DNA of 64,000 bases from Lentzea guizhouensis (GCF_001701025.1 NZ_CP016793.1:9362001-9426000); one strand, 5' to 3'. Numbered from the stretch's first letter, positions 15,668 to 24,513 are shown. Translations and numbers: made by a program. Notes: generated from the letters alone by a model not told the origin.

Positions 15668-18115
15668 TCACGGTTCGAGTTCGGGGTCCGTCGCCCGCGC
15701 GTCCTGAGCGCCGCGCTGGAAGGCGGACAGGCCGTGGCGGGCCCGTTCGGCCCGTTCCTCGGCGTCGAACTCGGTGTGGTCGGGGTCTTGGCGCAGGTCG
15801 TCGTTCGCCAGCTGAGGAACGAGGTGCTGCTGCCGCTGCCGGCGCGGCAGCTGGGGTCGTTCGTCCTGACGACGCATCTCCCCACCTTCCTCGGCGGTCG
15901 CGGCGGTCGCGGTGTTCTCGGCGGGCCAGCTCTCGGTGTGGGCGCGGGACAGCTCGGGGCCGTCGGTGCCGGCGACCGTCACCTGCCCCTTGGTCGAGGC
16001 GCCCGCCCAGAACTGGTCCAGCTCGGAGCCCGACTCCGTCGACGGACGCGCCTGCGGCACGGTGGTCTCCGGCCGGACCTGCTGCGCCTGCTGGCGGTAG
16101 GAGGGCCTGGGCAGCTGCGGGACGTCCTGCGGGTCCACCGCGCTCGTGTCGCCCGCGAGCAGCTCGGCGGGGATCAGCACCAGCGCGATCGTGCCGCCGG
16201 AGGAGCACTCGCGCAGCTCGACGCGGATGCCGCGGCGGGCGGCGAGGCGGGCGACGACGAACAGGCCCAGGCGCGACTCGCCGCGCAGGCGCATCGCCTC
16301 GAAGTCCGGCGGCGCGGCCAGCATCTGGTTGTGCTGCTCGCGGTCCTCCGCCTTGATGCCGAGGCCCTGGTCCTCGATCTCCACGACGATGCCCTGCGGG
16401 ACCTCGCTGGTGTGGACCTCGACCTGCGAGCGCGGCGGTGAGAACGAGGTCGCGTTGTCGACGAGCTCGGCGATCAGGTGGATGGTGTCGGCGACGGCGG
16501 CACCGGTCAGCGCCACCTCGGGCACCGGGTTCACCTTGACCCGCGCGTACTGCTCGGTCTCGGCGACCGCGGCGCGCACCACGTCGAGCATGCGGACGGG
16601 CTTGCGCCACTGCCTGCCGGGCTGCTCCCCGGTGAGGATGATCAGGTTCTCGGCGTTGCGGCGGGCGCGGGTCGCGAGGTGGTCGAGCTGGAAGAACGCG
16701 TCGAGCTGCTCGGGGTTCTCCTCCTCGTGCTGCAGCCGGTCCAGGATCTTCAGCTGGCGGTGCACCAGGCCCTGGTTGCGGCGCGCGATGTCGAGGAAGA
16801 CCCGGTTGACGCCTTCACGCGTCTGGCTCTCCTTCACGGCCGCGGCGACGGCGGTGTACTGCGCGGCGTTGAACGCGTCGGCCACCTGGCCGATCTCGTC
16901 GTTGCCGTAGTCGAGCGAGGGGACCTCGGCGGCGACGTCGACGTGCTTGCCCTCGCGCAGCCGCTCGACGATGTCGGGCAGGCGCTCGTGGGCGAGCTTG
17001 AGCGAGTCGCTCTTCAGGTTGGTCAGGCGGACGATCAAGGCCTTGTTGACCAGGCGGTTGGAGATGCGGACCGCGACGAAGATGCCGGCGATGACCGCGA
17101 GCAGGGCGACGAGGCTGCCGATGAGGACGGTGTTGAACTTGTCGTCACCGTTCTCCAGCGCCACGTTGACCGCACCGATGGACTGCTCCTGCACCAGGGT
17201 CGTCAGCTCGGCCGACACGGCGCGGCTCGCGGACTCCCAGTCGGCCGCGCCCACGGACTGGCCGATGGGCCGTTCCGCGTTCTGCAGCAGCCGGTTCTCC
17301 AGTGTGACGAGCTGCTGCCAGGGCTGGCTGACGACGACGCGCTGGTAGTGGTCGCGCACTTCCTTCAGCGCGTTGGGCTCGATGGCGGCCAGCGACGAGC
17401 GGTAGGCGCCGACGAGGTAGACGAACTCGCGGTGGTCCTCGGGCGTGAACCGGCCGGCCGTGAGCGCACCGGCGGCGACGGAGCCCGCCCGCGACATCGC
17501 GTCGGCGGCCTGGAAGTACTGCACGGCGGCGAGCGCGCCCTGCACCGTCGGTGCGTCGGGCACGATGCGGGCCTGGGTGTTGTAGAGCGAGGCGCCGGCG
17601 TCGAGGACGCTGTTGTAGAAGCGGTAGACCTCGGCCTTGTCGGCGGTGCCCGCCTCCAGCACGGCGCGCTGCTGCGGCAGCTGGTCCAGCAGCCCGTTGA
17701 GCTTGTTGATCGCGTCCACGACCTCCTGCGGCGCCTGGGCGGCGAGGCCGTTGAACGCGTTTTTCATCGTGTTCAGGTCGGAGTCGGTCTCCTGCCACTG
17801 CTTCTGCAGGGCGGTGACCCCGGAACCCGGCCGGCTCAGGCTCGTCATGCTGAGCTCGCGTTCCTTCTGCAGGGAGGCGAACGACTGCACGGCCGGAATG
17901 GACGCGTCCCGGACACCGGAGGCGACCAGGCGCAGGTACAGCCCGTCGAACACGGTGTAGGACGAGAACAGCACCCACATCACCAGAAGCACGATGCTGG
18001 GAACAACGACAACACCGGTGAGGCGGGACCGAATTGTCTTGTAATTTGTGTCAGGCACGTTCTTCAGCTTCACAACGCTCCACGACCACCTGAATTGGCG
18101 ACGGAAAGATAGCAC
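15668..18115 (-). CDS. cvnA: Conservon sensor histidine kinase with nitrate/nitrite-sensing-like domain (CvnA family)
   Basis: The 815-residue protein has a first transmembrane helix around residues 30-52 and an extracellular four-helix NIT-like sensor (about 55-330). A second helix (about 335-360) and a HAMP-like linker follow, then a kinase core with RRNQGLVHRQL, LDHLATRARRNAENL, the N-box LIAELVDNATSFSP and the G-box VVEIEDQGLGI. The C-terminal 170 residues are Gln/Arg/Glu-rich and probably disordered. The tagged GTG start is weak; an internal GTG giving VKLKNVPDTNYK, 14 codons in, is also possible. It is the first gene of the leftward cvnABCD operon and probably senses an extracellular small molecule. 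Confidence 0.88.
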   Translation of the reverse strand: MLSFRRQFRWSWSVVKLKNVPDTNYKTIRSRLTGVVVVPSIVLLVMWVLFSSYTVFDGLYLRLVASGVRDASIPAVQSFASLQKERELSMTSLSRPGSGVTALQKQWQETDSDLNTMKNAFNGLAAQAPQEVVDAINKLNGLLDQLPQQRAVLEAGTADKAEVYRFYNSVLDAGASLYNTQARIVPDAPTVQGALAAVQYFQAADAMSRAGSVAAGALTAGRFTPEDHREFVYLVGAYRSSLAAIEPNALKEVRDHYQRVVVSQPWQQLVTLENRLLQNAERPIGQSVGAADWESASRAVSAELTTLVQEQSIGAVNVALENGDDKFNTVLIGSLVALLAVIAGIFVAVRISNRLVNKALIVRLTNLKSDSLKLAHERLPDIVERLREGKHVDVAAEVPSLDYGNDEIGQVADAFNAAQYTAVAAAVKESQTREGVNRVFLDIARRNQGLVHRQLKILDRLQHEEENPEQLDAFFQLDHLATRARRNAENLIILTGEQPGRQWRKPVRMLDVVRAAVAETEQYARVKVNPVPEVALTGAAVADTIHLIAELVDNATSFSPPRSQVEVHTSEVPQGIVVEIEDQGLGIKAEDREQHNQMLAAPPDFEAMRLRGESRLGLFVVARLAARRGIRVELRECSSGGTIALVLIPAELLAGDTSAVDPQDVPQLPRPSYRQQAQQVRPETTVPQARPSTESGSELDQFWAGASTKGQVTVAGTDGPELSRAHTESWPAENTATAATAEEGGEMRRQDERPQLPRRQRQQHLVPQLANDDLRQDPDHTEFDAEERAERARHGLSAFQRGAQDARATDPELEP

Positions 18116-18436
18116 CGCAAGAACGGCACGACCAACACTAGATGATCATGCAATGCGGTTGACGAGCAGGGTACTCAGTCAACCGGCCCGAGCGACACCC
18201 AGGTCCACGTGCGCATCTCAGCATACGGAGCAGCGCAAGACTGGTCCGTTCCGACCACGCCAAACAGCGCTCAACCAGACAGAACGACTGCAATTGACGT
18301 GGTGTTTGACAGCGGTTGACCGCTTTAGATAGCCCAACAATGTGAAACGTATCACATCAGTCGCCGTCAGTTGTTTCTAAAATTCTCAACATGGATCTCG
18401 ACGGCCGCGCCCACGTGTGATACCCGCCAACGAGAA
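18116..18436. promoter_or_regulatory. Upstream region of the conservon operon with CRP-like palindrome
   Basis: This stretch has no gene and is A/T-richer than its neighbours. It contains TGTGAAACGTATCACA at 18341-18356, a perfect TGTGA-N6-TCACA inverted repeat as recognised by CRP/FNR-family regulators (GlxR in corynebacteria binds this type). It also contains GCGGT-TG-ACCGC at 18312-18323 and TTGACA at 18306-18311. The only gene starting nearby is the leftward sensor kinase, so control of the conservon is likely, though the site is about 225 bp from the start codon. Confidence 0.6.
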
Positions 18437-18460
18437 GAGGCCGCCCGAGTGGGCGGCCTC
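18437..18460. terminator. Terminator hairpin after the MFS exporter gene
   Basis: GAGGCCGCCC (18437-18446) and GGGCGGCCTC (18451-18460) form a perfect 10-bp stem with a four-base loop, 22 bp beyond the exporter stop. It separates that leftward unit from the conservon promoter region. Confidence 0.85.
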
Positions 18461-18482
18461 TCGTCCGGTTGTACCGGGAAAC

Positions 18483-19913
18483 TCAGTGCACCAGCGCCGG
18501 AGCCGTGCTCTCGCCATCAGCGGGCGTCTTGACCCTGCCGATGACGAACAGCGTCACCAGCACCGCCGCGGCCAGGATCCCGATCATCACGAAGCTGCCG
18601 TACATGAGCCCGGAGTTGACCGCGGCCACCGACCCGGTCCCGCCCGCCGACACCGCGACCGACCCGATCACGGACCCGACGACCGCGACCCACATGGCGC
18701 CGCCGACCTGGCCGGTGGAGTTCGCGAGGCCGGAGATCACGCCGACCTCGTCCTCCTTGGCCGTCGACATGGCGAGCGACAGGATCGGCGGGTAGCCGAG
18801 GCCCATGCCGAAGCCGAGGAACAGCGTCGCGGGCAGCACGTCGACCAGATATCCGGCCTCGATCGGCGTGCGCGCCAGAAGCCCGGCGCCGACGAGGAAC
18901 AGCCCGAGGCCGAGCAGCAGCAGGCCGCGCTCCCCGATCTTCGGCGTGAGCACGCCGATCAGCCACAGCGAGGACAACCCGATCGCGCCGGTCATCGGCA
19001 GGAACGCGAGCGCCACCTGCAGCGGCGAGTAGCCGTGGATCTGCTGCATGTACTGGGTGGCCAGGAAGAACCCGCCGTACATGGCACCGACGACGAGGAA
19101 CTGCACGATGTTCGCGCCGGCCACCACCCGGCTGCGCAGGATGCCCAGGTTGAACAGCGGCACCCGAGCCATCCGCTGCCTGATGACGAACCCGGTCAGC
19201 AGGATGAGCGCACCGGCGGCGTACGAGAGCGTGGTGACCGCGGTCCACCCGCTGTGCTCGGCGTTGACGACGCTGTAGACCAGCAGCGACACCGACGACA
19301 CGAGCAGCGCCGCCCCGGTCACGTCCAGCCCCTGCTTGATCCCCAGCCCCTTGCCGCCGGGCAGCAGCTTCCAGCCGGCGATGACGCTGATGACACCGAT
19401 CGGCAGGTTGATGAAGAACAGCCAGTGCCACGACGTCAGCTGCATGAGCACACCACCGACGAGCAGGCCGAACGCCCCGCCGCCCGCGAAGGTGAAGCCG
19501 TAGAAGCCGATCGCCTTGGTCTGCTCCTGCGGCTCGGTGAACATCGTGACGATCAGCGCCAGCGTCACCGCCGTGATCAGCGCCGCCCCCGCGCCCTGCC
19601 CGAACCGCGCGGCGACCATCGTGACCGAGTTCTGCGAGAGCCCCGCGACCGCCGAGGCCACCGTGAAGACCGTGACGCCGGCGAGCAGCACGTTCTTGTG
19701 CCCGATCAGGTCACCGAGCCGCCCGGCGAAGACCAGCAGACCGCCGTAGGCGATGAGGTAGGCGTTGATCACCCAGGACACGCCGCCCTGGGAGAACCCG
19801 AGCTCGTCCCGCATGACGGGCAGAGCCACGTTGACGATCGTCTCGTCGAGGATCGTCATCAGTGTGCCAATGCAAAGGACGAAGAGGGCTATCCAACGCG
19901 AGCGAGATTTCAT
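18483..19913 (-). CDS. MFS drug exporter, DHA2 (EmrB/QacA) family
   Basis: The product is 476 residues with about 14 transmembrane helices. Helix 1 carries the DHA2 signature (LDETIVNVALPVM), motif A reads GRLGDLIGHKN, and an antiporter motif-C-like segment is rich in Gly (GFTFAGGGAFGLLVGG). The open frame extends to 19958, but I choose ATG 19913 because AGGGGG lies ten bases upstream and family proteins begin just before helix 1. It is a proton-driven multidrug exporter. A MarR regulator gene lies immediately upstream on the same strand with a palindrome between them, so it is probably repressed by that MarR protein and induced by its ligand, perhaps an indole or polyketide made by this region. 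Confidence 0.9.
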   Translation of the reverse strand: MKSRSRWIALFVLCIGTLMTILDETIVNVALPVMRDELGFSQGGVSWVINAYLIAYGGLLVFAGRLGDLIGHKNVLLAGVTVFTVASAVAGLSQNSVTMVAARFGQGAGAALITAVTLALIVTMFTEPQEQTKAIGFYGFTFAGGGAFGLLVGGVLMQLTSWHWLFFINLPIGVISVIAGWKLLPGGKGLGIKQGLDVTGAALLVSSVSLLVYSVVNAEHSGWTAVTTLSYAAGALILLTGFVIRQRMARVPLFNLGILRSRVVAGANIVQFLVVGAMYGGFFLATQYMQQIHGYSPLQVALAFLPMTGAIGLSSLWLIGVLTPKIGERGLLLLGLGLFLVGAGLLARTPIEAGYLVDVLPATLFLGFGMGLGYPPILSLAMSTAKEDEVGVISGLANSTGQVGGAMWVAVVGSVIGSVAVSAGGTGSVAAVNSGLMYGSFVMIGILAAAVLVTLFVIGRVKTPADGESTAPALVH

Positions 19914-19978
19914 GGTTCTTGATCCCCCTGGGTCAGGGCGCGGCTTGTCAGTGGTCAAACGATAGCAGATGGTTTCAG

Positions 19979-19993
19979 AATAGACTATCTATT
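19979..19993. promoter_or_regulatory. Candidate MarR operator in the exporter promoter
   Basis: AATAGA-CTA-TCTATT is a perfect inverted repeat with 6-bp arms and a three-base centre, 65 bp upstream of the exporter start codon. It is strikingly A/T-rich. Size, symmetry and position between the marR and exporter genes fit a MarR-dimer binding site. A related half-site (ACTATC) recurs at about 20634, upstream of marR. Confidence 0.6.
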
Positions 19994-20127
19994 CCTCAAG
20001 CAAGCCCGTGAGCTGTGCAGATGCTGTCGAACGACCGCGGCGCACCTGGCAGCCCGGTCAGCGAGGCCGCAGCGCCGACCCAGGCGGCACCGCCCACGGA
20101 GCTCACCGCTCGACCCCGCCCGGAGCC

Positions 20128-20601
20128 TCAGCGCGCCGACCGCCTCCGCGGCGCCCGCTCCACCGTCACCACCGGCTCCAGCGACCGCCCCGCCACCAGC
20201 GTGTTCAACGACCGCAGGAACTGCTCCCGGTCCTCCTCCGGCAACCGCGCGAGCACCGCGTCGTACAGGTCCGCCAGCACCGGCTCGGTCGACGACACCA
20301 GGTCACGGCCCGAGTCGGTCACCTCGACCACCCGCGCGCGCCGGTCGGTCTGCGACGGCTTGCGGGAGGCCAGGCCGTCGCGTTCCAGGGCGTCGACCGT
20401 GTGCACCATGGTCGACTTGTCGAGGCAGGCGAGCTCGGCGAGCTCGCCTTGGGTCTTCTCGTGCTGGTCCGCGCACATCAGCACGCTGACGACGCGCAGT
20501 GAGGTACCTGCCTGCTCCAGCCGCTTGGCGGCCTCTAGCTCGATGTCCCGACCCAGCAGCTGGAGCTGCAACAACAGGTCGCTGGCAGTGCGTGCGGTCA
20601 T
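20128..20601 (-). CDS. MarR-family transcriptional regulator
   Basis: The 157-residue winged-helix regulator has the dimerisation helix ASDLLLQLQLLGRDIELE, the recognition helix region LACLDKSTMVHTVDALERDGL and the wing motif SQTDRRARVVEVTDSGRDL, whose DRR (Asp-Arg) is the MarR hallmark. It sits 55 bp downstream of the monooxygenase gene and 214 bp upstream of the exporter gene, all leftward. It probably represses the exporter, itself or the monooxygenase and is released by a phenolic or indolic ligand. The ligand is inference. Confidence 0.9.
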   Translation of the reverse strand: MTARTASDLLLQLQLLGRDIELEAAKRLEQAGTSLRVVSVLMCADQHEKTQGELAELACLDKSTMVHTVDALERDGLASRKPSQTDRRARVVEVTDSGRDLVSSTEPVLADLYDAVLARLPEEDREQFLRSLNTLVAGRSLEPVVTVERAPRRRSAR

Positions 20602-20656
20602 GAATCCAGCATAGCCAGCTAGTGGATTTCGAAACTATCCCGAGTTCAACCAACCC

Positions 20657-21850
20657 CTACAGGGCGATCGAGGACAGGGGTGCGCGGCCCAGCAGGGCGC
20701 TGCCGTGGTCCTCCAGGGCGATGAACGGGTTCACCGTCCAGTGCCTGCTGCCCGTCTCGAAGTCGCGGAAGAAGCGCTGCAGCGGGTTGGCCGAGGCGAA
20801 CGCGCCGGCGCCGCCGAGGTCCATGATCTTCGACAGGCCCGCGCGGGCCTCGCGGACCGCGCTCGCGGCGTGCATGCGGAGGCGGGTGCGTTCGGCGTCG
20901 GGCAGGTCGGCGTGCTGCTCCAGGGCCGGTTCGAGCACGTCGACGACGCGCCACAGGTGCTGCCAGGCGGTGTCGACGTGGTGGGCGGCCTCGGCCAGCC
21001 ACGTGCGGGCGCCGTGGGAGTCCGCGATCGCGCCGTGGACGGTGTAGAAGACGGGCTTGCCCTTGCCGAACAGCTCCTGGACCAGCTCCAGCGCACCCTG
21101 GGCGGTGCCGACCAGCGGGGCGAGCACGTTGGCCGTCGCGGTGAGCGTGTGCGTGGGCGTGCCCATGCCCTCCGGTGCGCCCGTCTCCGGGTTGATCGGG
21201 TGGTAGGCGACGTGCGGCTCCGGCACGAACAGGTCCGTCGCGACGACGGTGTTGCTGCCGGTGCCGCGCATGCCGGCGACGTCCCACACGTACTTGATCT
21301 CGGCTTCCTCGGTGCGCACGAGCACCGACGACAGCGCCATGGCGGGCTCGCCGTTCTCGACCACGCCGTTGGCGAGCGCCAGGGTGTAGGCCGAGTGCGT
21401 GCAGCCGGACGCGTACGGGATCGAGCCGGTGTAGCTGTAGCCGCCGTCGATCCTGACCGCGACACCGCCGGCGGAACCGGCGTTGGCGATCGTGACGTCC
21501 GGGTCCTCCGCGTAGATCGCCTCGACGACGTCCGGCGCGAACATGCCCTGCAGCAGGCCGCGGCCCGCCGAGTTGACCATCAGCAGCCAGCCGGTCGACG
21601 GGCAGCCGCGGGCCAGCTCGGCCGCGACGGCCACCTCGGCGCGCAGGCCGAGGCCCAGCCCACCCCACTCGACCGGCGTCGGGATGCGGAACAGGCCCGC
21701 CTCCCGCACGGCGGCGAGGTTCTCCGGCAGCGCCTGGTTGGCCTGCTCGGTCTTGTCGCCGTTGGCACGCAACAGCGGAACGAGCTCACGCGCCCGCTCG
21801 ACGACGTCGCCCACGGAGAGCGAACTCCCATCCTTCACAGCTGACGACAC
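20657..21850 (-). CDS. Two-component flavin monooxygenase, acyl-CoA dehydrogenase fold (HsaA/XiaF-like)
   Basis: The 397-residue protein is in the normal range for group D flavin monooxygenases. It has the N-terminal helical domain (LPENLAAVREAGLFRIPTP), the WGGLGLGLRAEVAVAAELA segment, ARGCPSTGWLL, a central beta-barrel with WDVAGMRGTGSN and a C-terminal ALEDHGSALLGR. Acyl-CoA dehydrogenases proper have a catalytic Glu that I do not see here, favouring the oxygenase branch (HsaA; the indole oxygenase XiaF of xiamycin biosynthesis). It needs reduced flavin from a partner reductase, and one is encoded divergently at 22030. Indole or a phenol is a plausible substrate given the tryptophanase in the window. 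Confidence 0.83.
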   Translation of the reverse strand: MSSAVKDGSSLSVGDVVERARELVPLLRANGDKTEQANQALPENLAAVREAGLFRIPTPVEWGGLGLGLRAEVAVAAELARGCPSTGWLLMVNSAGRGLLQGMFAPDVVEAIYAEDPDVTIANAGSAGGVAVRIDGGYSYTGSIPYASGCTHSAYTLALANGVVENGEPAMALSSVLVRTEEAEIKYVWDVAGMRGTGSNTVVATDLFVPEPHVAYHPINPETGAPEGMGTPTHTLTATANVLAPLVGTAQGALELVQELFGKGKPVFYTVHGAIADSHGARTWLAEAAHHVDTAWQHLWRVVDVLEPALEQHADLPDAERTRLRMHAASAVREARAGLSKIMDLGGAGAFASANPLQRFFRDFETGSRHWTVNPFIALEDHGSALLGRAPLSSIAL

Positions 21851-22029
21851 TGCTCTGCTCCTCTACTCGTCGCGTGTCTTCGACTCGCAGGACCAGTCTT
21901 CGCGGGTTCGCGGGCAGGCACATTGCGCCCGCGGCACAACAACCCGGCCAGTTCTTGGGTTTCGTCCCAATTCGACGCGCGGGCGTTCTCCATACGCTCG
22001 ATCCACGCCATTTTTGGAGGTGGAGTCGC

Positions 22030-22536
22030 ATGCGCTCTCCCGAGGACTCCCGCGAATTCCGCCAGTTGCTCGGAAACTGGGCCACCGGCGTCGCGGTCAT
22101 CACGGCGTCCGACCTCGACGGCCGGCCCGTCGGGTTCGCCTGCAACTCGTTCACGTCCGTGTCGCTCGACCCGCCGCTGGTGCTGTTCTGCATCAAGCGC
22201 GAGGCGTCGAGCTGGCCCGCGCTGCACGCCACCGGCCGCTTCACCGTGAACGTCCTCGCCGAGTCCCAGCGCGCGCTGTCGGCCCAGTTCTCCGCCAAGA
22301 CCGGTGACCGGTTCGCGGGCGTGCCCTGGCTGCGGTCCGAGACCGGGCCGGTGCTCACCGACGCGGTCGCCACGATCTGCGCCCGCACCGAGCGCGAGCT
22401 CGACGGCGGTGACCACGTCATCGTGCTGGGCCGCGTCGTCGGCTTCGCCATGCGCGGCGAGGCGGACCCGTTGCTGTTCTGGCGCGGCCGCTACGGCTCG
22501 TTCACCGATCAGGTCACCCAGGCCGTCGTCGCCTGA
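22030..22536 (+). CDS. Flavin reductase (FMN-binding split-barrel) partner of the monooxygenase
   Basis: The 168-residue flavin reductase-like protein (PF01613) has FRQLLGNWATGVAVITA, PVGFACNSFTSVSLDPPLVLFC (flavin phosphate contacts) and DHVIVLGRVVGF. I chose ATG 22030 because TTTTGGAGGTGG lies just upstream and the family begins here; the frame extends further without support. It supplies FADH2 or FMNH2 to the HsaA/XiaF-like oxygenase whose gene is divergent 179 bp away. It is the first gene of a short rightward operon with two membrane protein genes. Confidence 0.9.
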   Translation: MRSPEDSREFRQLLGNWATGVAVITASDLDGRPVGFACNSFTSVSLDPPLVLFCIKREASSWPALHATGRFTVNVLAESQRALSAQFSAKTGDRFAGVPWLRSETGPVLTDAVATICARTERELDGGDHVIVLGRVVGFAMRGEADPLLFWRGRYGSFTDQVTQAVVA

Positions 22537-22567
22537 AACCGTCCTGAAACCCTTAAGGAGCAAGGCC

Positions 22568-23500
22568 GTGCGCGCACTCCTCCGCTGGCACCCGGCTCTG
22601 ATGACCACCGCGGGGCTCATGGTGGTGCTGAGCCTGCTGCACGCCGCCGGGCTCGCGCTCGACGACCGCAGCTACGGGTCGTCGCCGAACTGGATGAAGC
22701 CGCTTAAGTTCAGCTTCTCGTTCATCCTCTACACCGCGTGGCTGGCCGCGCTGATCCACCTGCTGGAGCGTGCTTCCGGTGCGGCGGAACGGAAAGCGCG
22801 CAAGTTCGGCAACTTCATCGTGTTCGTCGTGTGGGTCGAGATGATCTTCATCGACGTGCAGACGCTGCGCGGCACCACCAGCCACTTCAACTTCCGCACC
22901 ATCCCCGAGGCCGTGATCTACGAGGTCGCCGGGTTCCTCGCCATGGGCATGGTCGCGGTCAACGTGCTGCTGGTGTACCTGGTGATCCGGCGCAAGGCCG
23001 CGAGCGAGCCGGTGCTGCTGGCGTTGAAGACCGGCACCTGGCTGCTCGTCGCGAGCGGGCTCGTCGGCGTGTTCATGGCGTTCCCGAAGGTGCCCGGCGG
23101 CTGGTCGAACGACGTCGTCGGCGGCCACTCGATCGGCGCGGACATCGACCACGCCGTGGTGCCGTACATCTTCTGGGCCGCGGAGGGCGGCGACCTGCGG
23201 GTGCCGCACTTCATCGGGCTGCACGCGTTCCAGCTGCTGCCGCTCGCCGCGATGATCTTCCACCGCTGGGTGAACACCCGCGTGGTCTGGGTGCTCTCGG
23301 CCGGCTACACGGGTGTCTTCCTCATCTCGTTCTTCCAGGCCATGGCCGGTGAGGCGCCGTTCGACGTGAGCACGCCGACCGTCGTCGCGCTGGCCGTCAC
23401 GGCTCTCGCCACCGCGCTCGGTCTCGTGTGGGCCCTGCGCACTCCCCCTGTCCCGCCCGCGTCCGAGCGGGCGGCCGAACCAGTGTCCGCGCACCGCTAA
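22568..23500 (+). CDS. Polytopic membrane protein of unknown function
   Basis: The 310-residue protein has about eight predicted transmembrane helices. Distinctive hydrophilic turns are SPNWMKPLKFSFSF, FNFRTIPEAVIYE, VPGGWSNDVVGGHS and LRVPHFIGLHAFQLLPL. Conserved-looking His residues sit at helix ends (GLHAFQ, FHRWVN). I do not recognise the family. GTG 22568 follows AAGGAG with seven-base spacing. It is 31 bp after the flavin reductase and 15 bp before the next membrane protein gene, so it is co-expressed with both. Confidence 0.75.
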   Translation: MRALLRWHPALMTTAGLMVVLSLLHAAGLALDDRSYGSSPNWMKPLKFSFSFILYTAWLAALIHLLERASGAAERKARKFGNFIVFVVWVEMIFIDVQTLRGTTSHFNFRTIPEAVIYEVAGFLAMGMVAVNVLLVYLVIRRKAASEPVLLALKTGTWLLVASGLVGVFMAFPKVPGGWSNDVVGGHSIGADIDHAVVPYIFWAAEGGDLRVPHFIGLHAFQLLPLAAMIFHRWVNTRVVWVLSAGYTGVFLISFFQAMAGEAPFDVSTPTVVALAVTALATALGLVWALRTPPVPPASERAAEPVSAHR

Positions 23501-23515
23501 CGGAGGCACCCCGCA

Positions 23516-24004
23516 ATGTCCTTCACCGACATCATCCTGCCGCTCGCCCAGGCGGCCACCATGCCGCTGTGGGTGCTGATGGTCGTGGCACCGAACTGGC
23601 ACATCACGAAGAAGATCACCACGCCGTGGGCGTCCGTGATCCCGTTGGCCGTGGCCGTCGGGTACTACATGACCGCGCTGCCGGCGTTGCTCAAGGTGAT
23701 CATCGGTTCGTCCACGGCGCCGTTCGCCGACTACGACGGCCTGGTCGAGTTCTTCGACGTGCCCGCGATCGCGATCGGCAGCTGGCTCGTGGTCGTGGCG
23801 CTCGACCTGTTCGGCGCGACCTGGATGTTCCGCCACCTGCACCGGCTGCAGGCGAAGACCTGGGTGATCAGCGTGATGAGCACCTGGGTGTTCCTGTTCC
23901 CGCAGTTCGCGCTGCTGGTGTTCATCGCGGTGATCAAGCCGCTGTACGAGCGCCGGCTCAAGGCCGCCGCCGGCACCGACGAGCGGGTTCCCGCGACCGT
24001 GTGA
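23516..24004 (+). CDS. DUF4281 / ABA4-like membrane protein
   Basis: The 162-residue protein has four hydrophobic helices. The opening segment MPLWVLMVVAPNWHITKKI, the central DYDGLVEFFDVPAIAIGSWL and the following DLFGATWMF resemble DUF4281 (PF14108), which includes the plant ABA DEFICIENT 4 protein. The function in bacteria is not established. It is the last gene of the flavin reductase operon and is closed by a strong terminator. Assignment rests on pattern only. Confidence 0.65.
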   Translation: MSFTDIILPLAQAATMPLWVLMVVAPNWHITKKITTPWASVIPLAVAVGYYMTALPALLKVIIGSSTAPFADYDGLVEFFDVPAIAIGSWLVVVALDLFGATWMFRHLHRLQAKTWVISVMSTWVFLFPQFALLVFIAVIKPLYERRLKAAAGTDERVPATV

Positions 24005-24018
24005 CCCTGCAGAAAAGA

Positions 24019-24052
24019 AGAAGGGCCCGGAGGATTTCCTCCGGGCCCTTCT
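24019..24052. terminator. Strong bidirectional terminator hairpin
   Basis: AGAAGGGCCCGGAGGA (24019-24034) pairs perfectly with TCCTCCGGGCCCTTCT (24037-24052) around a very short loop. It lies between convergent genes ending at 24004 and 24059, so it probably stops transcription from both sides. Confidence 0.92.
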
Positions 24053-24058
24053 GGTGTC

Positions 24059-24448
24059 TCACTCCGGCAGGTCGGTGCCGCTGTGGTTGTCCACGGCGTA
24101 GCGCCACACGCCGTCGGGGTCCTTGACGAGGATGTCGACCGCACGGCCGGCGCGCGTGGTGGTCTCGCCGTCGGCGGTGGTCGTGAGCGTCCACTCGACG
24201 ATCAGCAGGACCAGGTCGCCCGCCTGGTAGGAGAGCTTCACGTCCGCGGTGAGCTTGGGCTGCAGCGTGGCGAAGTACTCCTTGATGCCGGCCTTCATGT
24301 CCTCGCTCTTGGGCAGCGCGACACCGGGCTCGAGCACCAGCACACCGGTGTCGGAGTAGATCTCGTAGAGGCCGTCGACGTCGTGGGAGTTGAAGAGCTC
24401 GACGTAGTTGGCGGTGAATTCGGCCCAGAACTCGGGGTTGACGGTCAC
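24059..24448 (-). CDS. SnoaL-like/NTF2-fold protein (DUF4440 type)
   Basis: The 129-residue protein has the NTF2/ketosteroid-isomerase pattern: FWAEFTANYVELFNSHDVDGL with YEIYSDTGVLVLEPG, then GIKEYFATL, a beta-sheet stretch (VLLIVEWTLTTTADG) and DGVWRYAVDNHSGT. I start it at GTG 24448 because GGAGG lies five bases upstream; the longer frame to 24484 lacks a ribosome site. Such proteins are cyclases, isomerases or hydrolases in secondary metabolism, or simple small-molecule binders. It is divergent from the PKS operon across a strong inverted repeat, which hints at shared control. Confidence 0.78.
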   Translation of the reverse strand: MTVNPEFWAEFTANYVELFNSHDVDGLYEIYSDTGVLVLEPGVALPKSEDMKAGIKEYFATLQPKLTADVKLSYQAGDLVLLIVEWTLTTTADGETTTRAGRAVDILVKDPDGVWRYAVDNHSGTDLPE

Positions 24449-24513
24449 GGTTTCCTCCGGGGTATTCAGGGCAGCAACGACCAACAGACAAACGCACCCG
24501 TCCTCATCGCTTT

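Noticed and set aside
20657..21850. Ordinary acyl-CoA dehydrogenase
   Set aside because: The fold matches, but the adjacent divergent flavin reductase and HsaA/XiaF-like motifs favour a two-component monooxygenase.
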